Below, piece by piece: positions 31,747 to 43,259 of a stretch of 64,000 nt of DNA. The position numbers and the translations under genes were made by a program. The stretch covers positions 19,468,001-19,532,000 of the forward strand of contig OZ231128.1 in assembly GCA_965153355.1 (NCBI GenBank), read 5' to 3'. Position 1 is the first letter of the stretch; each line of letters opens with the position of its first letter. This DNA is from Flaccisagitta enflata (Eukaryota > Chaetognatha > Sagittoidea > Aphragmophora). The notes under the pieces are model-generated. The model was not told the origin of the DNA. It saw nothing but the letters and a program-made list of their open reading frames with translations, and ran no database searches.

Positions 31747-31924
31747 CTTCAGGCTCTCATTTTCTTAGTGAAGGCAAACACACGTGCAATATTTGTCAAC
31801 ACCTCGGCAGGATGGTCGCAAAAGTTATGAAAGACTATGAAAGGTATGTTTATATTTCATATCTCCTTTCTTCTCTCGCCTATATGAAGAAACGAACGGG
31901 GAAAAAAGCTTAAAATGGACCAGT

Positions 31925-32042
31925 CACTAGAGCCTTTGGGCAGGAGCAGTGAGGCCAAAGACGGCTAAAATGTGGCCGACAGACCGATCAACTGACCAAT
32001 GGACGGACTGAGTTTTGAGATTTGTATCATGCGACAAAAAAA
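31925..32042 (+). mobile_element. HINE-like core and terminus, degenerate
   Basis: GGGCAGGAGCAGTGAGGCCA, GACCGATCAACTGACC, GGACGGACTGAGTTTTGAGA and CATGCGACAAAAAAAA: core plus eroded hairpin of a plus-strand type C copy. Confidence 0.55.
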
Positions 32043-32871
32043 AAAAGAATATCCAAAATGTATGATTACGGCCTGTAAGGAACGGTAAAGACCTGAAGAA
32101 AAAATGTGACGGTGAATGATGAATTGTGGTCACATTACATTCACCAACGACAAACATCTGTATGTTTGTAAAAAAAAAGTCAACTGACGAAAGAGTATCA
32201 ATGTGCGCCTGACGAAAATCGTTGCTTCCGGACCACTGCCAGAAAGAAAAAGTACCGTATTTTCTCCAATAAGCGCCCCGGGCGCTTTCGATATTGAAAG
32301 AAAATGTTTTCATTTTAGCCTCTAATTGGCGCCCCCTTTTGAACTGTAAGCACTTCTTTACATCTGTCCGGATATTATTGTCCCAAAATCAAACGACTGT
32401 CAAATCAAAACGGGGATATTTAGCAACATCCAGATTTTTCCACCAGTTAGAGCTTGAAAAAATCTTCATTTTGCTCATGAATTTTGCCTTGATTGCTTCA
32501 TACAAAATTGAATAAGATAAAAAACAGTAAAAGCATTGCCCATGCAAATCATTGCAAAATTACCAGAAAAATCTAATCAACTTCAGATACCTACCAAATC
32601 TATATAAAGACAGATACAGTGGGAACTCGATTTAACGTCCTTGAAGGGACCAGGGTATTTTGGACGTTAAATCCGAGTGTTGTTGAATCGAATTCTATAA
32701 TTTCTACCATTTTCATTTTTTAGTGAGCTATATATTAGAAAACAAATATCATATAACATTGGTATAGTGAGCCTATGTACTCAAAAGTAAAATGAAAAAA
32801 AAAAAAACTAAAACATTTCAAACATTTTCTGTGATGTTTCCTTCAAGCGTGACGGACCAACCAACCGACCG

Positions 32872-33529
32872 ACATTTTCAAGCTTTATGAAGTAAGATCC
32901 ACTGATCACGATCTCGTGATGCTTCGCCTCCTTGAATCCCACTGCGTCCCAATCTTATCGTACGGCATCGAAGTGCTGCACGTGGCTGACAGGAGACAAA
33001 GGAGTAGACAAAGAGTGGCTTACAACTCAATATTTCGGAAGTTGTTTCATTACTCCTGGAGGGAGAGCGTGACTGACCTCCAGCATGCGCTTGGACGCCC
33101 TACATTAGGGCGGCTACCTGGAGGGTCAAATCTGGTCAAATTTCAGAACATCTCAGCCAACTAACCATACATTCTACGTTATATTTAAAAAGGAATTGAG
33201 GCAAGCGGAGATGGGTATCTGGAAAGAAAACCCGCACGGCAACACTATAGAGTAACAATGGGCGTAAAATTGCTATCATATACTTTACCATTGTGTTGCC
33301 GTGCGGGTTTCTTGATCAAATACCGACCTCTGCTTGTCTGATTTACTGCCCAAATGCCGCTTAGAATGTATGGTTAGATGGCGGAGGAAATTTAAATTTT
33401 GAGCCAAATTCACCCTTTAGGTAACCAGCCTACCCTACATGGGAAGAAATGACTACTAACCGTCAGAGCAAATTCTTCTCTAAATTTGCTGACTTTCCTG
33501 CCGATTCACTCATTCGTATAATGAGCTAA
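32872..33529 (+). pseudogene. LINE reverse transcriptase, C-terminal fragment
   Basis: The frame encodes KLYEVRSTDHDLVMLRLLES, CVPILSYGIEVLHV, RQRVAYNSIFRKLFHYSWRE and LGRPT, the C-terminal region after the palm of CR1/Jockey-type LINE reverse transcriptases. An 8-bp-duplicating element (33106-33432) interrupts the codon after GRPT. Past it the frame continues WEEMTTNRQSKFF... to TAA at 33527-33529, with no stop between. 5' truncation is typical of LINE copies. It is a dead copy because the polymerase core is absent. Confidence 0.83.
33106..33432. mobile_element. hAT-like MITE, 8-bp TSD CCCTACAT
   Basis: Ends TAGGGCGGCTACCT and AGGTAACCAGCCTA (inverted, 11 of 14 matching), flanked by CCCTACAT at 33098-33105 and 33433-33440. 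Nearly the whole 327 bp folds back (AACCCGCACGGCAACAC / GTGTTGCCGTGCGGGTT). Eight-bp duplication points to the hAT superfamily. It lies inside a LINE reading frame. Confidence 0.85.
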
Positions 33530-33549
33530 TCATTTGATTAGTTTTTCGT

Positions 33550-33829
33550 TTTTAGATGCGTCCGCCAGGAACGCATCTCTATAAGAGGGTGTGTCCGTCC
33601 GTCGGTCCGTCCGTCGGTCCGTCCGTCGGTCCGTCCGTCGGTCCGTCCGTCACGCCTGTGCAAAAACCGCTGTTTTTGGCCACGGTGAGATCCTACACTG
33701 AAACAAATGATCAACCAACATGTTTTGAGAGTCTTTTCACCCGTCTGTTCGTCCATCTGTCTCTCGATACATATGTCACATGATCAATACACGCTGAGAC
33801 ACAGCCCAGACGCATCGTTGCCCGGTCGG
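33550..33829 (-). mobile_element. HINE-like element, type D
   Basis: Minus-strand reading: ACAAGCCCGACCGGGCAACG, ATGCGTCTGGGCTG, core AAAAACAGCGGTTTTTGCAC, (GGACGGACC)4, CTCTTATAGAG, then stem AGATGCGT...ACGCATCT with a nine-base loop, and AAAAAC. 280 bp, complete. Confidence 0.8.
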
Positions 33830-34246
33830 GCTTGTTACTTGCACTATGACACCTGTGCTAGATCATCAGTTTGTCGTTGTTTGTTTATTTTTCTTTGCTC
33901 ATTGTGCTACACTGCTCGTGTGAATAAACGTCATATATAAAAGAGGTTGACATCGATTTTGCTTCAGGATCAGATGTTTCATCATCTAACTCGTGATTTT
34001 GTTTGTCATTCAAGTCGCCTCACAATGACAAAATCAAAATGACAGTACGGGGGAGATTGAAACGTTTTGAAGCCCCAACACGTGTTTTTCTCAGTGGCAA
34101 AAAAGCCTGACTTTTATTTCGAGACTGCAAGCTGGTGTAGATAAAAGCATTGGCAGTTTTGTTCTTGAAAAAGTCGCGTGTATTGGTTAGATTGATGAAG
34201 AAACAGTGTAAAATGATCAGAACTCCTATCGTAAGCAAATGTGTTA

Positions 34247-34276
34247 GGTCTCTCTCTCTCTCTCTCTCTCTCTCTT
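34247..34276. repeat. Short (TC)n
   Basis: Fourteen TC units. Confidence 0.9.
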
Positions 34277-35247
34277 ATATTGTTCTCATATCTCTGGTAA
34301 ATTGTTCTCATATCAAAGCATATGGTGCATTGTTCTCATACCGGAGTCCTCACCTCCCCAATCATGGGGTCAGAGGTCTCGCGGGTCAAGGGGTCGGTAA
34401 ATCGGAAGAAAGTGGTCATTGGGACCAAAAATTATGGACGGTCAATAGGGTTTGGACGTCAAATCAGGTGACGATGAATCGGAGAAAATTAACATTACAA
34501 AAGCCTATGAAAATTTGGGACCTGACAATCTATGACGAAGAATCCGAAATGACGTTGAATAGGGTGACGAAAAGGCAGTAGCCCACTGTACTCAGATGCG
34601 GATTTCACGGCTAAAAAGCTTTTGAAAAATTCTTCAATTTGCCCATGGATTTTGATGGATTTCTTAAAGGTGAACCCTTTAAAAATTCAAACCAAAGCTA
34701 TAGAAAAATTTTTACCAGGGTGTTGCTGGCTAGTGGTCAAGGGGTTGATATGAAGCAACCAAAATGGGATTAAATACAGAAAACAATGTGAAACATACTA
34801 GGAAATACTCATCTGACATCCGATAACAGAGATTTATATTGTTCCCCACCAGCAATAGTGAGGCATCTAAGGTTGTGACACTACTGGGACAATAATATCC
34901 GGACAGGTGTTATCATATATTATTTACAAAATATAGGATATAGGATTGAATGTATCAAAAAAACGTTTTTTACTTGTTTTACAAATACACTGAAATAACC
35001 AAATTCTTCCACTTTTGAAGAATATTTGCTTCTTCATCTTCCCTCAAATCATTATTTTAGGGAGCAATAACAAGGGGGGGCGTTAATTGAAGTGGGGGCG
35101 ATAAATGGAGAAAATACGGTATGTGAGAATCCGTGTAAAGATATTTTCCTCAGCAGATGTTGTCTCAAAATCCATTTCAATGTTTTCCCATTTTTATCTC
35201 TTTTTGAAGAAATCGTCGGAAGATGAAATCTGATTGAAATTCAAGGA

Positions 35248-35575
35248 AAGGAGAAAGCAGAGAGAAGTTCTTCATCTTGATCCAAACGCAAGCAAACCCA
35301 TCTTTGTCACGAAACAGCGCATTGAGTAAGGAGAAAGCAGAGAGAAGTTCTTCATCTTGATCCAAACGCAGGCAAACCCATTTTTGTCACGAAACAGCGC
35401 ATCGAGTAAGGAGAAAGCAGAGAGAAGTTCTTCATCTTGATCCAAATGCAAGCAAACCTATTTTCATCATAAAACAGCGCTTTCAGTAGGGAGAAAGCAG
35501 AGAGAAGTTTTTCATCTTGATCCAAATGCAAGCAAACCCATTTTCATCACAAAACAGCGCATCCAGTTAGGGGAA
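35248..35575. repeat. 80-bp tandem repeat, four units
   Basis: Units starting GGAGAAAGCAGAGAGAAGTT at 35250, 35330, 35410 and 35490 share CTTCATCTTGATCCAAACGC and CACGAAACAGCGC. The units diverge gradually left to right. Confidence 0.92.
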
Positions 35576-35763
35576 AAATTAGAGTTAAGGTTCTGGATCT
35601 TCAGGGTACAGCGCAATTAATGGATCATTCAGAAACTGGCCCACTGGGAAAGAGCAAAACAACAAACAGTTCATATTTGAACTGGGTCATAACTTATGAC
35701 CCAGTTCAAATATGACTCATAAGTACCCTGTGGTTTGGCAGAAGCCATAAATACTTTACAATT

Positions 35764-36001
35764 ACAAGGCCGGATTCACGGCAAATCGTCCAAATCGTCC
35801 TTTTGGTCCTTCCAATAAATCCCATTTTCTCTCACGGCAACCCTGTCGCGGACGGTTGAGCAGGCCGGCAGGGGCAATGATGCAAAAACCGCTCGCGATT
35901 AAAAATGCTATGGGCCGACTGAACGACAGTTGGACGGATGGCCAGACCGACAGAGGTCGGAGACAGAGCAAGGTGGAGAGTCGCGTGTCCGCGACTGAAA
36001 A
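35764..36001 (+). mobile_element. HINE-like element, type B, with 5' insertion
   Basis: ACAAGGCCGGATTCACGGC is separated by about 60 extra bases from the motif CCCTGTCGCGGACGGTTGAG. Core AAAAACCGCTCGCGATTAAA, GGACGGATGGCCAGACC, stem AGTCGCG-TGTC-CGCGACT, GAAAA. Confidence 0.8.
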
Positions 36002-36175
36002 TGACTTTTGGTATGATGTAGATTCGAGATTTTTTTCCTCAACCCTAAGCTTTTGGTAACCCAATTACAATCGATCACATGGTATATTGAAATTGGCAAT
36101 AGACTAGAGCAGCCTCAATGCACAATTTTGCCATTTCATGATCCACTTTGTGAAAAAGCCAAGTAAGCCAAGTAA

Positions 36176-36346
36176 TAAGACCGGCTTCATGGCTACCCCA
36201 GTCGCGTGCGGGTGGGCAGGGGTCGTGTTTGAAGCCTTTAGATCATTTTGGCAGGCCAAAGATCACAAAAACAAAAAAGTTTAAAGTGTCACGGACTGAT
36301 GGACGGACAAAGCGGGTTGAAGAGTCGCAACACGTAATAAGTAACA
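36176..36346 (+). mobile_element. HINE-like element, type C, degenerate
   Basis: AAGACCGGCTTCATGGCTAC, CCCAGTCGCGTGCGGGTGGG, core GATCATTTTGGCAGGCC, GATGGACGGACAAAGCGGGT, and an eroded terminus GAGTCGCAACACG. Confidence 0.68.
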
Positions 36347-36572
36347 CGCGAGTTAAAGAAAACTGCTTTGATAACGCATACACTTGACGCGTGGCTCCCA
36401 TTTGCCTATTAGCTCATTTATCCGCTCATTTGCTTGCTCATTTGCCCCGAAAGATGTCGCAAAAACTCTTCAACCTCTAAATTTTCAGTCATTCCCGAAT
36501 TCTTTTCCAAAGAACAAAGTCAGTCTTTATTCCACGACGAGCAAAAAATCGTTAACGGCCTCGTAGTCATTG

Positions 36573-36575
<3 letters not shown>

Positions 36576-36625
<50 letters not shown>
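36576..36625. repeat. (TC)n microsatellite
   Basis: About 23 TC units. Confidence 0.93.
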
Positions 36626-36627
<2 letters not shown>

Positions 36628-36752
36628 CTTTTTCTGTAAGAGTGTCCGGGGAACAATTGAGAACAAGCCAGCCAAAAAACACGATTATCTCTCTTTAACC
36701 CCGCCCCGAGAATAGGCATGAGAATACGCCCTTTTTTCACTATCTTCTCTGT

Positions 36753-37671
36753 TTTTAGATGCGTCCTCGCATCTCTATAAGAGGGTCTGTCCCTAAGTAG
36801 GTCTGGATGTCTGTCCGAGTGAAATAGGAAAATTTCAAAACGCGATATTCAAGGTTTTCTCTTCATTTCTCTTCATGTATCTTCTTGTCTCTTATATTTC
36901 TTTTGTCTCTTTCATCTCTTTTGTCTCTTTTGTCTCTTTTGTCTCTTTTGTCTCCTATATGTCTCTTATGTCTCCTATATGTCTCTTATATCTCCTATTT
37001 CTCTTACGTATCTTAGGTCTCTTTTGTCTCCTATTTCTCTTATTTCTCTTACGTATCTTAGGTCTCTTTTGTCTCCTATGTCTCTTATGTCTCTTATGTG
37101 TCTTTTGTCTCTATGTCTCTTTTGTCTCCTATATGTCTCCTATATGTCTCTTATGTCTCATATGTCTCTTATGTCTCTTATGTCTCTTATGTCTCTTGTA
37201 TCTCATATCTCATATATCTCTTATATCTCTTATATCTCTTATGTCTCTTATGTCTCTTCATGTCTCTAAATGTCTCCTCATGTTTCCTCATGTCTCTCCA
37301 TATCTCTCCATGTCTTCCAAGTCCCTTCATGTCTCTTCGTGAGGATGAGGCGGGGGGTGTGGGGAGGCGTGGGGGGGAGGTGGGGAGGCGTGGGGTGGGA
37401 GGCGTGGGGGAGGTGTGGGGAGAGGGGGGGGGGGGGGAGGCGTGGGGAGGCGGTGGGGAGGGGGTGGGGAGGCGTGGGGGGGAGGGGTGGGGAGGCGTGG
37501 GGAGGCGTGGGGAGAGGGGTGGGGAGGCAATCAGTTTATATTTTTCTCTTTATCTCTGAATCTTTATATTTTCATATTATTATATCTTGATATCTATATA
37601 TCCTAATAATTTGTATGATTATATCTTACTTCTAAAGAGGACGCATCTATTGGACATCTCTTGGCCTTGTT
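36753..37671 (-). mobile_element. HINE-like type D element carrying two minisatellites
   Basis: Minus-strand reading: ACAAGGCCAAGAGATGTCC, motif AATAGATGCGTCCTCTTTAG at the right. The terminal stem-loop AGATGCG-AGGA-CGCATCT plus AAAAAC is at the left. Between them lie a roughly 470-bp TCTCTTATG/TCTCTTTTG array (36860-37330) and a roughly 190-bp G-rich GAGGCGTGGGGAG array (37343-37530). It is 919 bp against about 200-280 for cargo-free copies. Confidence 0.78.
37343..37530. repeat. G-rich minisatellite, G-quadruplex prone
   Basis: GGGGAGGCGTGGGG-type units with runs of up to ten or more G; many closely spaced G3+ tracts on the plus strand. Confidence 0.88.
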
Positions 37672-37711
37672 GTCTTTCGATTTACAAGCCATATTTCATT
37701 TATGTGGTTAA

Positions 37712-37715
37712 ATGG

Positions 37716-37797
<82 letters not shown>

Positions 37798-37847
37798 CGT
37801 TTTTGTTTTCGTTGTCGTTGTCGTTGTCGTTGTTGTTGTTGTTATCG

Positions 37848-37878
<31 letters not shown>

Positions 37879-37887
37879 GGTTTTTGG

Positions 37888-37968
<81 letters not shown>

Positions 37969-38015
37969 TTGTTAATGATTTGGTTGTTGCGGTTGTTGTT
38001 GTGGTTGTTGTTGTT
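37712..38015. repeat. (GTT)n array
   Basis: Two long GTT blocks separated by GTTTTCGTTGTCGTTG variants and TGTGGTTTTTGG. Confidence 0.95.
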
Positions 38016-38159
38016 GTAATTGTATGAGCAAAGGAAAAAAGAGTCGAATCCAAATTTCATAGAAAACGTTTTCTTGGTAAATCTTGGCCAGAGTATGTCG
38101 ATGTTGTCACCAGGTTGGAAAAATTACGAGACCATTTTGGATCAGACTGATCCAGTAAA

Positions 38160-40862
38160 TCTCGATGTAACGTTGACCAAATGAGAGCGACTGAGGTCAG
38201 GTGAGAGCGATGATGTTGAGAGCGAAGAAAGGGAAAGCAGGAGATGTGGTAGTAGCGACTGAGGTAAGGTGAGAGCAATTACGGAGAGAGAATAGGGAAG
38301 AAAGGTGGGAGATGTGGTAGCTGACATGCGACTGAGGTAAGGTGAGAGCAATGATGGCGAGAGCGTAGGGAGGGAGTGTAGGAGATGTGGTAGGTGACAT
38401 GCGACTGAGGTCAGGTGAGAGCGATGATGGTGAGAGCGAAGGGAGGGAAAGTGGGAGATGTGGTAGTTGACATGCGACTGAGGTAAGGTGAGAGCAATGA
38501 TGGCGAGAGCGTAGGGAGGGAGTGTAGGAGATGTGGTAGGTGACATGCGACTGAGGTTAGGTGAGAGCGATGATGGTGAGAGCGAAGGGAGGGAAAGTGG
38601 GAGATGTGGTAGTTGACATGCGACTGAGGTAAGGTGAGAGCAATGTTGGTGAGAGCGTAGGGAGGGAAAGCGGGAGATGTGGTAGTTGACAAGTGACTGA
38701 GGTAAGGTGAGAGCGATGATGGTGAGAGCGTAGGGAGGGAAAGCGGGAGATGTGGTAGTTGACATGCGACTGAGGTAAGGTGAGAGCAATTACGGAGAGA
38801 GAATAGGGAAGAAAGGTGGGAGATGTGGTAGCTGACATGCGACTGAGGTAAGGTGAGAGCAATGATGGCGAGAGCGTAGGGAGGGAGTGTAGGAGATGTG
38901 GTAGGTGACATGCGACTGAGGTCAGGTGAGAGCGATGAGAGAGAGGGAGGGAAAGTGGGAGATGTGGTAGTTGACATGCGACTGAGGTAAGGTGAGAGCA
39001 ATGATGGCGAGAGCGTAGGGAGGGAGTGTAGGAGATGTGGTAGGTGACATGCGACTGAGGTTAGGTGAGAGCGATGATGGTGAGAGCGAAGGGAGGGAAA
39101 GTGGGAGATGTGGTAGTTGACATGCGACTGAGGTAAGGTGAGAGCAATGTTGGTGAGAGCGTAGGGAGGGAAGGCGGGAGATGTGGTAGTTGACAAGTGA
39201 CTGAGGTAAGGTGAGAGCGATGATGGTGAGAGCGTAGGGAGGGAAAACGGGAGATGTGGTAGTTGACATGCGACTGAGGTAAGGTGAGAGCAATGATGGC
39301 GAGAGCCTAGGGAGGGAAAGCGGGAGATGTGGTAGTTGACATGCGACTGAGGTAAGGTGAGAGCAATTACGGAGCGAGAGTAGGGGAGGAAGGTGGGAGA
39401 TGTGGTAGTAGTCATGCGACTGAGGTCAGCTGATAGCAATAATGGCAAGAATGAAGAAAGTGAATGTCGGAGATGTGGTAGTTGCATTCGACTGAGGTCA
39501 GGTGAGAGCAATAATGGCGAGAGCGTAGAGAGGGAGTGTGGGAGATGTGGCAGTTGACTTGCAATTGAGGTAAGGTGAGAGCAATGATTGCGAGAGAGTA
39601 GAAAGGTAATGTGGGACAAGTGGTAGTTGACATGCGACTGAGGTCAGATGATAGCAATAATGGCGAAAGCGTAGAAAGGGAGTGTAGGAGATGTGGTGGT
39701 TGACATGCAATTGAAGTAAGGTGAGAGCAATGACTGCGAGAGAGTAGAAAAGGAATGTGGGACATGTGGTAGTTGACATGTGACTGAGGTAAAGTGAGAG
39801 CAATGATGGCGAGAGCGTAGAAAGGGAATGTGGGAGATGTGGTAGTTGACATGTGACTGAGGTAAGGTGAGACCAATAATTGCGAGAGCGAAGAAAGGGA
39901 ATGTGGGAGATGTGGTAGTTGACATGCAAATGAAGTAAGGTGAGAGCAACAATGGCAAGAGCGTAGAAAGGGAATGTGGGAGATGTGGTAGTTGACATGC
40001 GACTGAGGTAAGGTGAGAGCAATGATGGCGAGAGCCTAGGGAGGGAAAGCGGGAGATGTGGTAGTTGACAAGTGACTGAGGTAAGGTGAGAGCAATTACG
40101 GAGAGAGAGTAGGGGAGGAAGGTGGGAGATGTGGTAGTAGACATGCGACTGAGGTCAGGTGATAGCAACAATGGCAAGAATGAAGAAAGTGAATGTCGGA
40201 GATGTGGTAGTTGCATTCGACTGAGGTCAGGTGAGAGCAATAATGGCGAGAGCGTAGAGAGGGAGTGTGGGAGATGTGGCAGTTGACTTGCAATTGAAGT
40301 AAGGTGAGAGCAATGATTGCGAGAGAGTAGAAAGGTAATGTGGGACAAGTGGTAGTTTGCGACTGAGGTCAGGTGATAGCAATAATGGCGAAAGCGTAGA
40401 GAGGGAGTGTGGGAGATGTGGTGGTTGACATGCAATTGAAGTAAGGTGAGAGCAATGACTGCGAGAGAGTAGAAAAGGAATGTGGGACATGTGGTAGTTG
40501 ACATGTGACTGAGGTAAAGTAAGAGCAATGATGGCGAGAGCGTAGAAAGGGAATGTGGGAGATGTGGTAGTTGACATGTGACTGAGGTAAGGTGAGAGCA
40601 ATAATTGCGAGAGCGAAGAAAGGGAATGTGGGAGATGTGGTAGTTGACATGCAAATGAAGTAAGGTGAGAGCAATGATGGCGAGAGCGTAGAAAGGGAAT
40701 GTGGGAGATGTGGTAGTTGACATGCAAATGAAGTAAGGTGAGAGCAATGATGGCGAGAGCGTAGAAAGGGAATGTGGGAGATGTGGTAGTTGACATGCAA
40801 ATGAAGTAAGGTGAGAGCAATGATGGCGAGAGCGTATAAAGGGAATGTGGGAGATGTGGGAA
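38160..40862. repeat. 73-bp satellite array with higher-order structure
   Basis: About 37 units of 73 bp containing GATGTGGTAGTTGACATGCG, ACTGAGGTAAGGTGAGAGCA and ATGATGGCGAGAGCGTAG. Variant monomers recur at fixed spacings: the ACGGAGAGAGAATAGGG variant is 511 bp (7 units) apart at 38281 and 38792; the GATAGCAA-type block at 39412 recurs 731 bp (10 units) later. Since 73 is one more than a multiple of three and units lack minus-strand stops, minus frames of 400+ codons appear; I do not regard them as genes. Confidence 0.93.
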
Positions 40863-41117
40863 ATTGATTGAACCATGTGGGCTGTAGCGGGGGCATGATA
40901 CTATTGGGTTCGTCCGCCGCTCTTATAAGGGTCCTGTCTGTACATAGTATTGCTTCTACAGGCTTTAATGATTGCTTTAGTACGGTTTTGAAATATAAGA
41001 AATGAGAAAAACTTCCATCTATCTAAAAACTGACTATTTCACTAGAAGCAAAAACTGATAAAAATCGAGATGCAATATTTTTGCCATTTTTCTTCCCCTT
41101 CCTCTCAACTACAATTA

Positions 41118-41203
41118 CTAGTAATCAAAGCAGAGTAATGGGTATCGTTTACCACATATTGCCCTTTGGCGACTGTCTTTTTTCTTACCGCCTTTCCTTC
41201 CTT
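41118..41203 (+). mobile_element. E-family flank fragment
   Basis: GCAGAGTAATGGGTATCGTT, TACCACATATTGCCC and GGCGACTG match the segment right of the hairpin in the E copy at 21430-21485. Confidence 0.55.
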
Positions 41204-41410
41204 CACTAGGGTTTCTAAGAACCGCTTGCTTTAAACTAGGAGTACTTGAACTTTTATTGTGGTTTCTGGTGGTCAAGCCCATGTGGGATCCATGGCAACT
41301 CAATCCAAAATATTTCCAAGAGCGCTTTTTTTTTAATTTCCATTTTTTTAGGGGTGGTTGGTACAGGCCATTCTCAGCCTTTTCCATCAGAGGGCGGTAA
41401 CTTCTAAAGC

Positions 41411-42270
41411 TCATATCTTCTAAACGAATTGAGCAATTGAGCTCAACTTGGGCTCATTTTAAAGAGGAGACACAGCTCTTTAAAATGAGCCCAAATTGAG
41501 CTCAATTACTTGATTCGTTTAGGAGCAACAGTCCTCCAAAGTTGATGTTTTTTTCAGCTTTTTCCATCGAAAGAAGGTGACTTCAAAAGCTCATATCTTC
41601 TAAACAAATCGAGCAATTGAGCTCAACTTGGGCTCATTTTAAAGAGAAGACACAGCTCTTTAAAATGAGCCCAAATTGAGCTCAATTGCTTGATTCTTTT
41701 AGGAGCAACAGTCCTCCAAAGTTGATGTTTTTTTCAGCTTTTTCCATCGAAAGAAGGTGACTTCAAAAGCTTATATCTCCTAAACTAATTGAGCAATTGA
41801 GCTCAACTTGGGCTCATTTTAAAGAGGAGACACAGCTCTTTAAAATGAGCCCAAATTGAGCTCAATTGCTTCATTCGTTTAGGAGCAACAGTCCTCCAAA
41901 GTTGATGGTTTTTTTAAGCTTTTTCCATTGAAAGAAGGTGACTTCAAAAGTTTATATCTCCTAAACTAATTGAGCAATTGAGCTCAACTTGGGCTCATTT
42001 TAAAGAGGAGACACAGCTCTTTAGAATGAGCCCAAATTGAGCTCAATTGCTTGATTCGTTTAGGAGCAACAGTCCTCCTAAGTTGATGGTTTTTTTAAGC
42101 TTTTTCCATCGAAAGAAGGTGACTTCAAAAGCTCATATCTCCTAAACTAATAAAGCAATTGAGCTCAACTTGGGCTCATTTTAAAGAGCTGACAACGCTC
42201 TTTAATATGAGCTAAAGTTGAGCTCAATTGCTCAATTTGTTTAGGAGCAATAGTCCTGCAAAGTTAATGC
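41411..42270. repeat. 180-bp palindromic tandem array, left arm
   Basis: Five units of 180-181 bp. Each has an imperfect palindrome of about 130 bp centred on AAAGAGGAGACACAGCTCTTT, with AGCAATTGAGCTCAACTTGG on one side and CCAAATTGAGCTCAATTGCT on the other, then TTTTTCCATCGAAAGAAGGT. The rightmost unit is the most diverged; degenerate traces continue to 42700. Confidence 0.92.
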
Positions 42271-43004
42271 TACTTTCAGGAAAGCAGCAAATTCAGCTAA
42301 TAACCTTTTGGCCTTTTTTACCAATCTCAGAAAAATACAATCACTAAAACCAACAAACACTGTGCAGTCATTTCCTGGCACTTTTTTCTTGATGATAAGA
42401 TAAGTAAAATGTAATGTTGAAATGGCTCATACTTCCAAAATCTTTTGCCTAAATCTCTCAAGTTAATTAAATCTAACACCTGTCCTTCACATAACATCGA
42501 TCAGAACATTCAAAAGCTACTTTTTATTAAGTTACATCTATATCCACCCTTAATTACGATAAAGAATTTTCTACACTCAGAAACGAGCATCAACTTTGAA
42601 AGAGCACTGCTCATAAACAAATTGAGCTACAAACCCCATATTAAAGAGTTTAAACAACTCTTTAAGTTGAGACCAATCTGGGGTATGTAGTTCTTTCAAG
42701 TTGCAATACTCCTCTTAAGTTGATCATTTCTCAGAGCAAAAAAATTACTTTTTCCTAGATGGTTTCCCCTTAGTTGTGTCTGACGGATAAGTTTTCTGAT
42801 GCATCCACTGAGCATACCAGCTCATTTTTTTTACTGGCTTGCTCAGTTTGTTCTGCTAGGTCCTATACTAGAACATGATGTGATAAAACGGAGTTTGAAT
42901 TGGTAACGGGGTAAATTGATTTTTTATACAATCGGAATGAAACATTGCATTTCCAATTTCATTAACTCAAAAATAGGCAAAAAGAATTTAAAAAGTGTTA
43001 GAGG

Positions 43005-43210
43005 CCGCGATGGCGTAGTCAAACGGCGTAGTCTAAACAGCATAGTCAAACGGCGTATTCAAATGACAAAGTCATACGGCATATCAAATGGCATATTGAA
43101 ATGGTGTATTCAAATGGCACAGTCAGACTGCGCAGTCACAGCGTAGTAAAAATGCTTAGTCATATGGCATAATCAAATAGTATTAGTATTATCAAATGGC
43201 GTTGTCAAAT
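43005..43210. repeat. Degenerate ~15-bp repeat (AAACGGCGTAGTC)
   Basis: About 13 variants of CAAACGGCGTAGT or CAAATGGCATATT in succession, heavily diverged. Confidence 0.75.
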
Positions 43211-43259
43211 GTAATTAATTGGATAAGAATACTGATATCTCTAGAAATGACATACAAAT

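Larger units (their letters stand above)
32617..34588. mobile_element. Probable pogo/Tigger-like element, nested
   Basis: The left end CAGTGGGAACTCGATTTAAC follows TA (32615-32616), a style typical of pogo/Tigger termini. The right end GGCAGTAGCCCACTG precedes TA (34589-34590). Inner GACGTTAAATC and GACGTCAAATC motifs recur near both ends. The interior holds a LINE fragment and a HINE-like copy. Confidence 0.5.
32255..35119. mobile_element. 2.9-kb TIR element (ACCGTATTTTCTCC ends) hosting a nested stack
   Basis: The ends CCGTATTTTCTCCAATAAGC and GAGAAAATACGG are flanked by TA (32253-32254, 35120-35121). GC-rich GCGCCCC/GGGGGCG follows each terminus, and CTGTCCGGATATTATTGTCC at 32368 recurs inverted at 34888, so the inverted similarity extends over 200 bp. 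No transposase. I recall similar termini in several invertebrate genomes but cannot assign the superfamily firmly. Confidence 0.68.

Noticed and set aside
34150-34581. 143-codon plus-strand frame
   Set aside because: It spans a (TC)n run and the right part of a nested transposon; composition shows no family.
38411-40876. 402- and 410-codon minus-strand frames resembling a repeat protein
   Set aside because: Explained by a stop-free 73-bp monomer with 73 mod 3 = 1; the same peptide appears in all three minus frames, and no start or splice signals stand out.
42445-42690. 81-codon frame in the centre of the 5-kb element
   Set aside because: AT-rich, overlaps degenerate palindrome repeats, no transposase signature.
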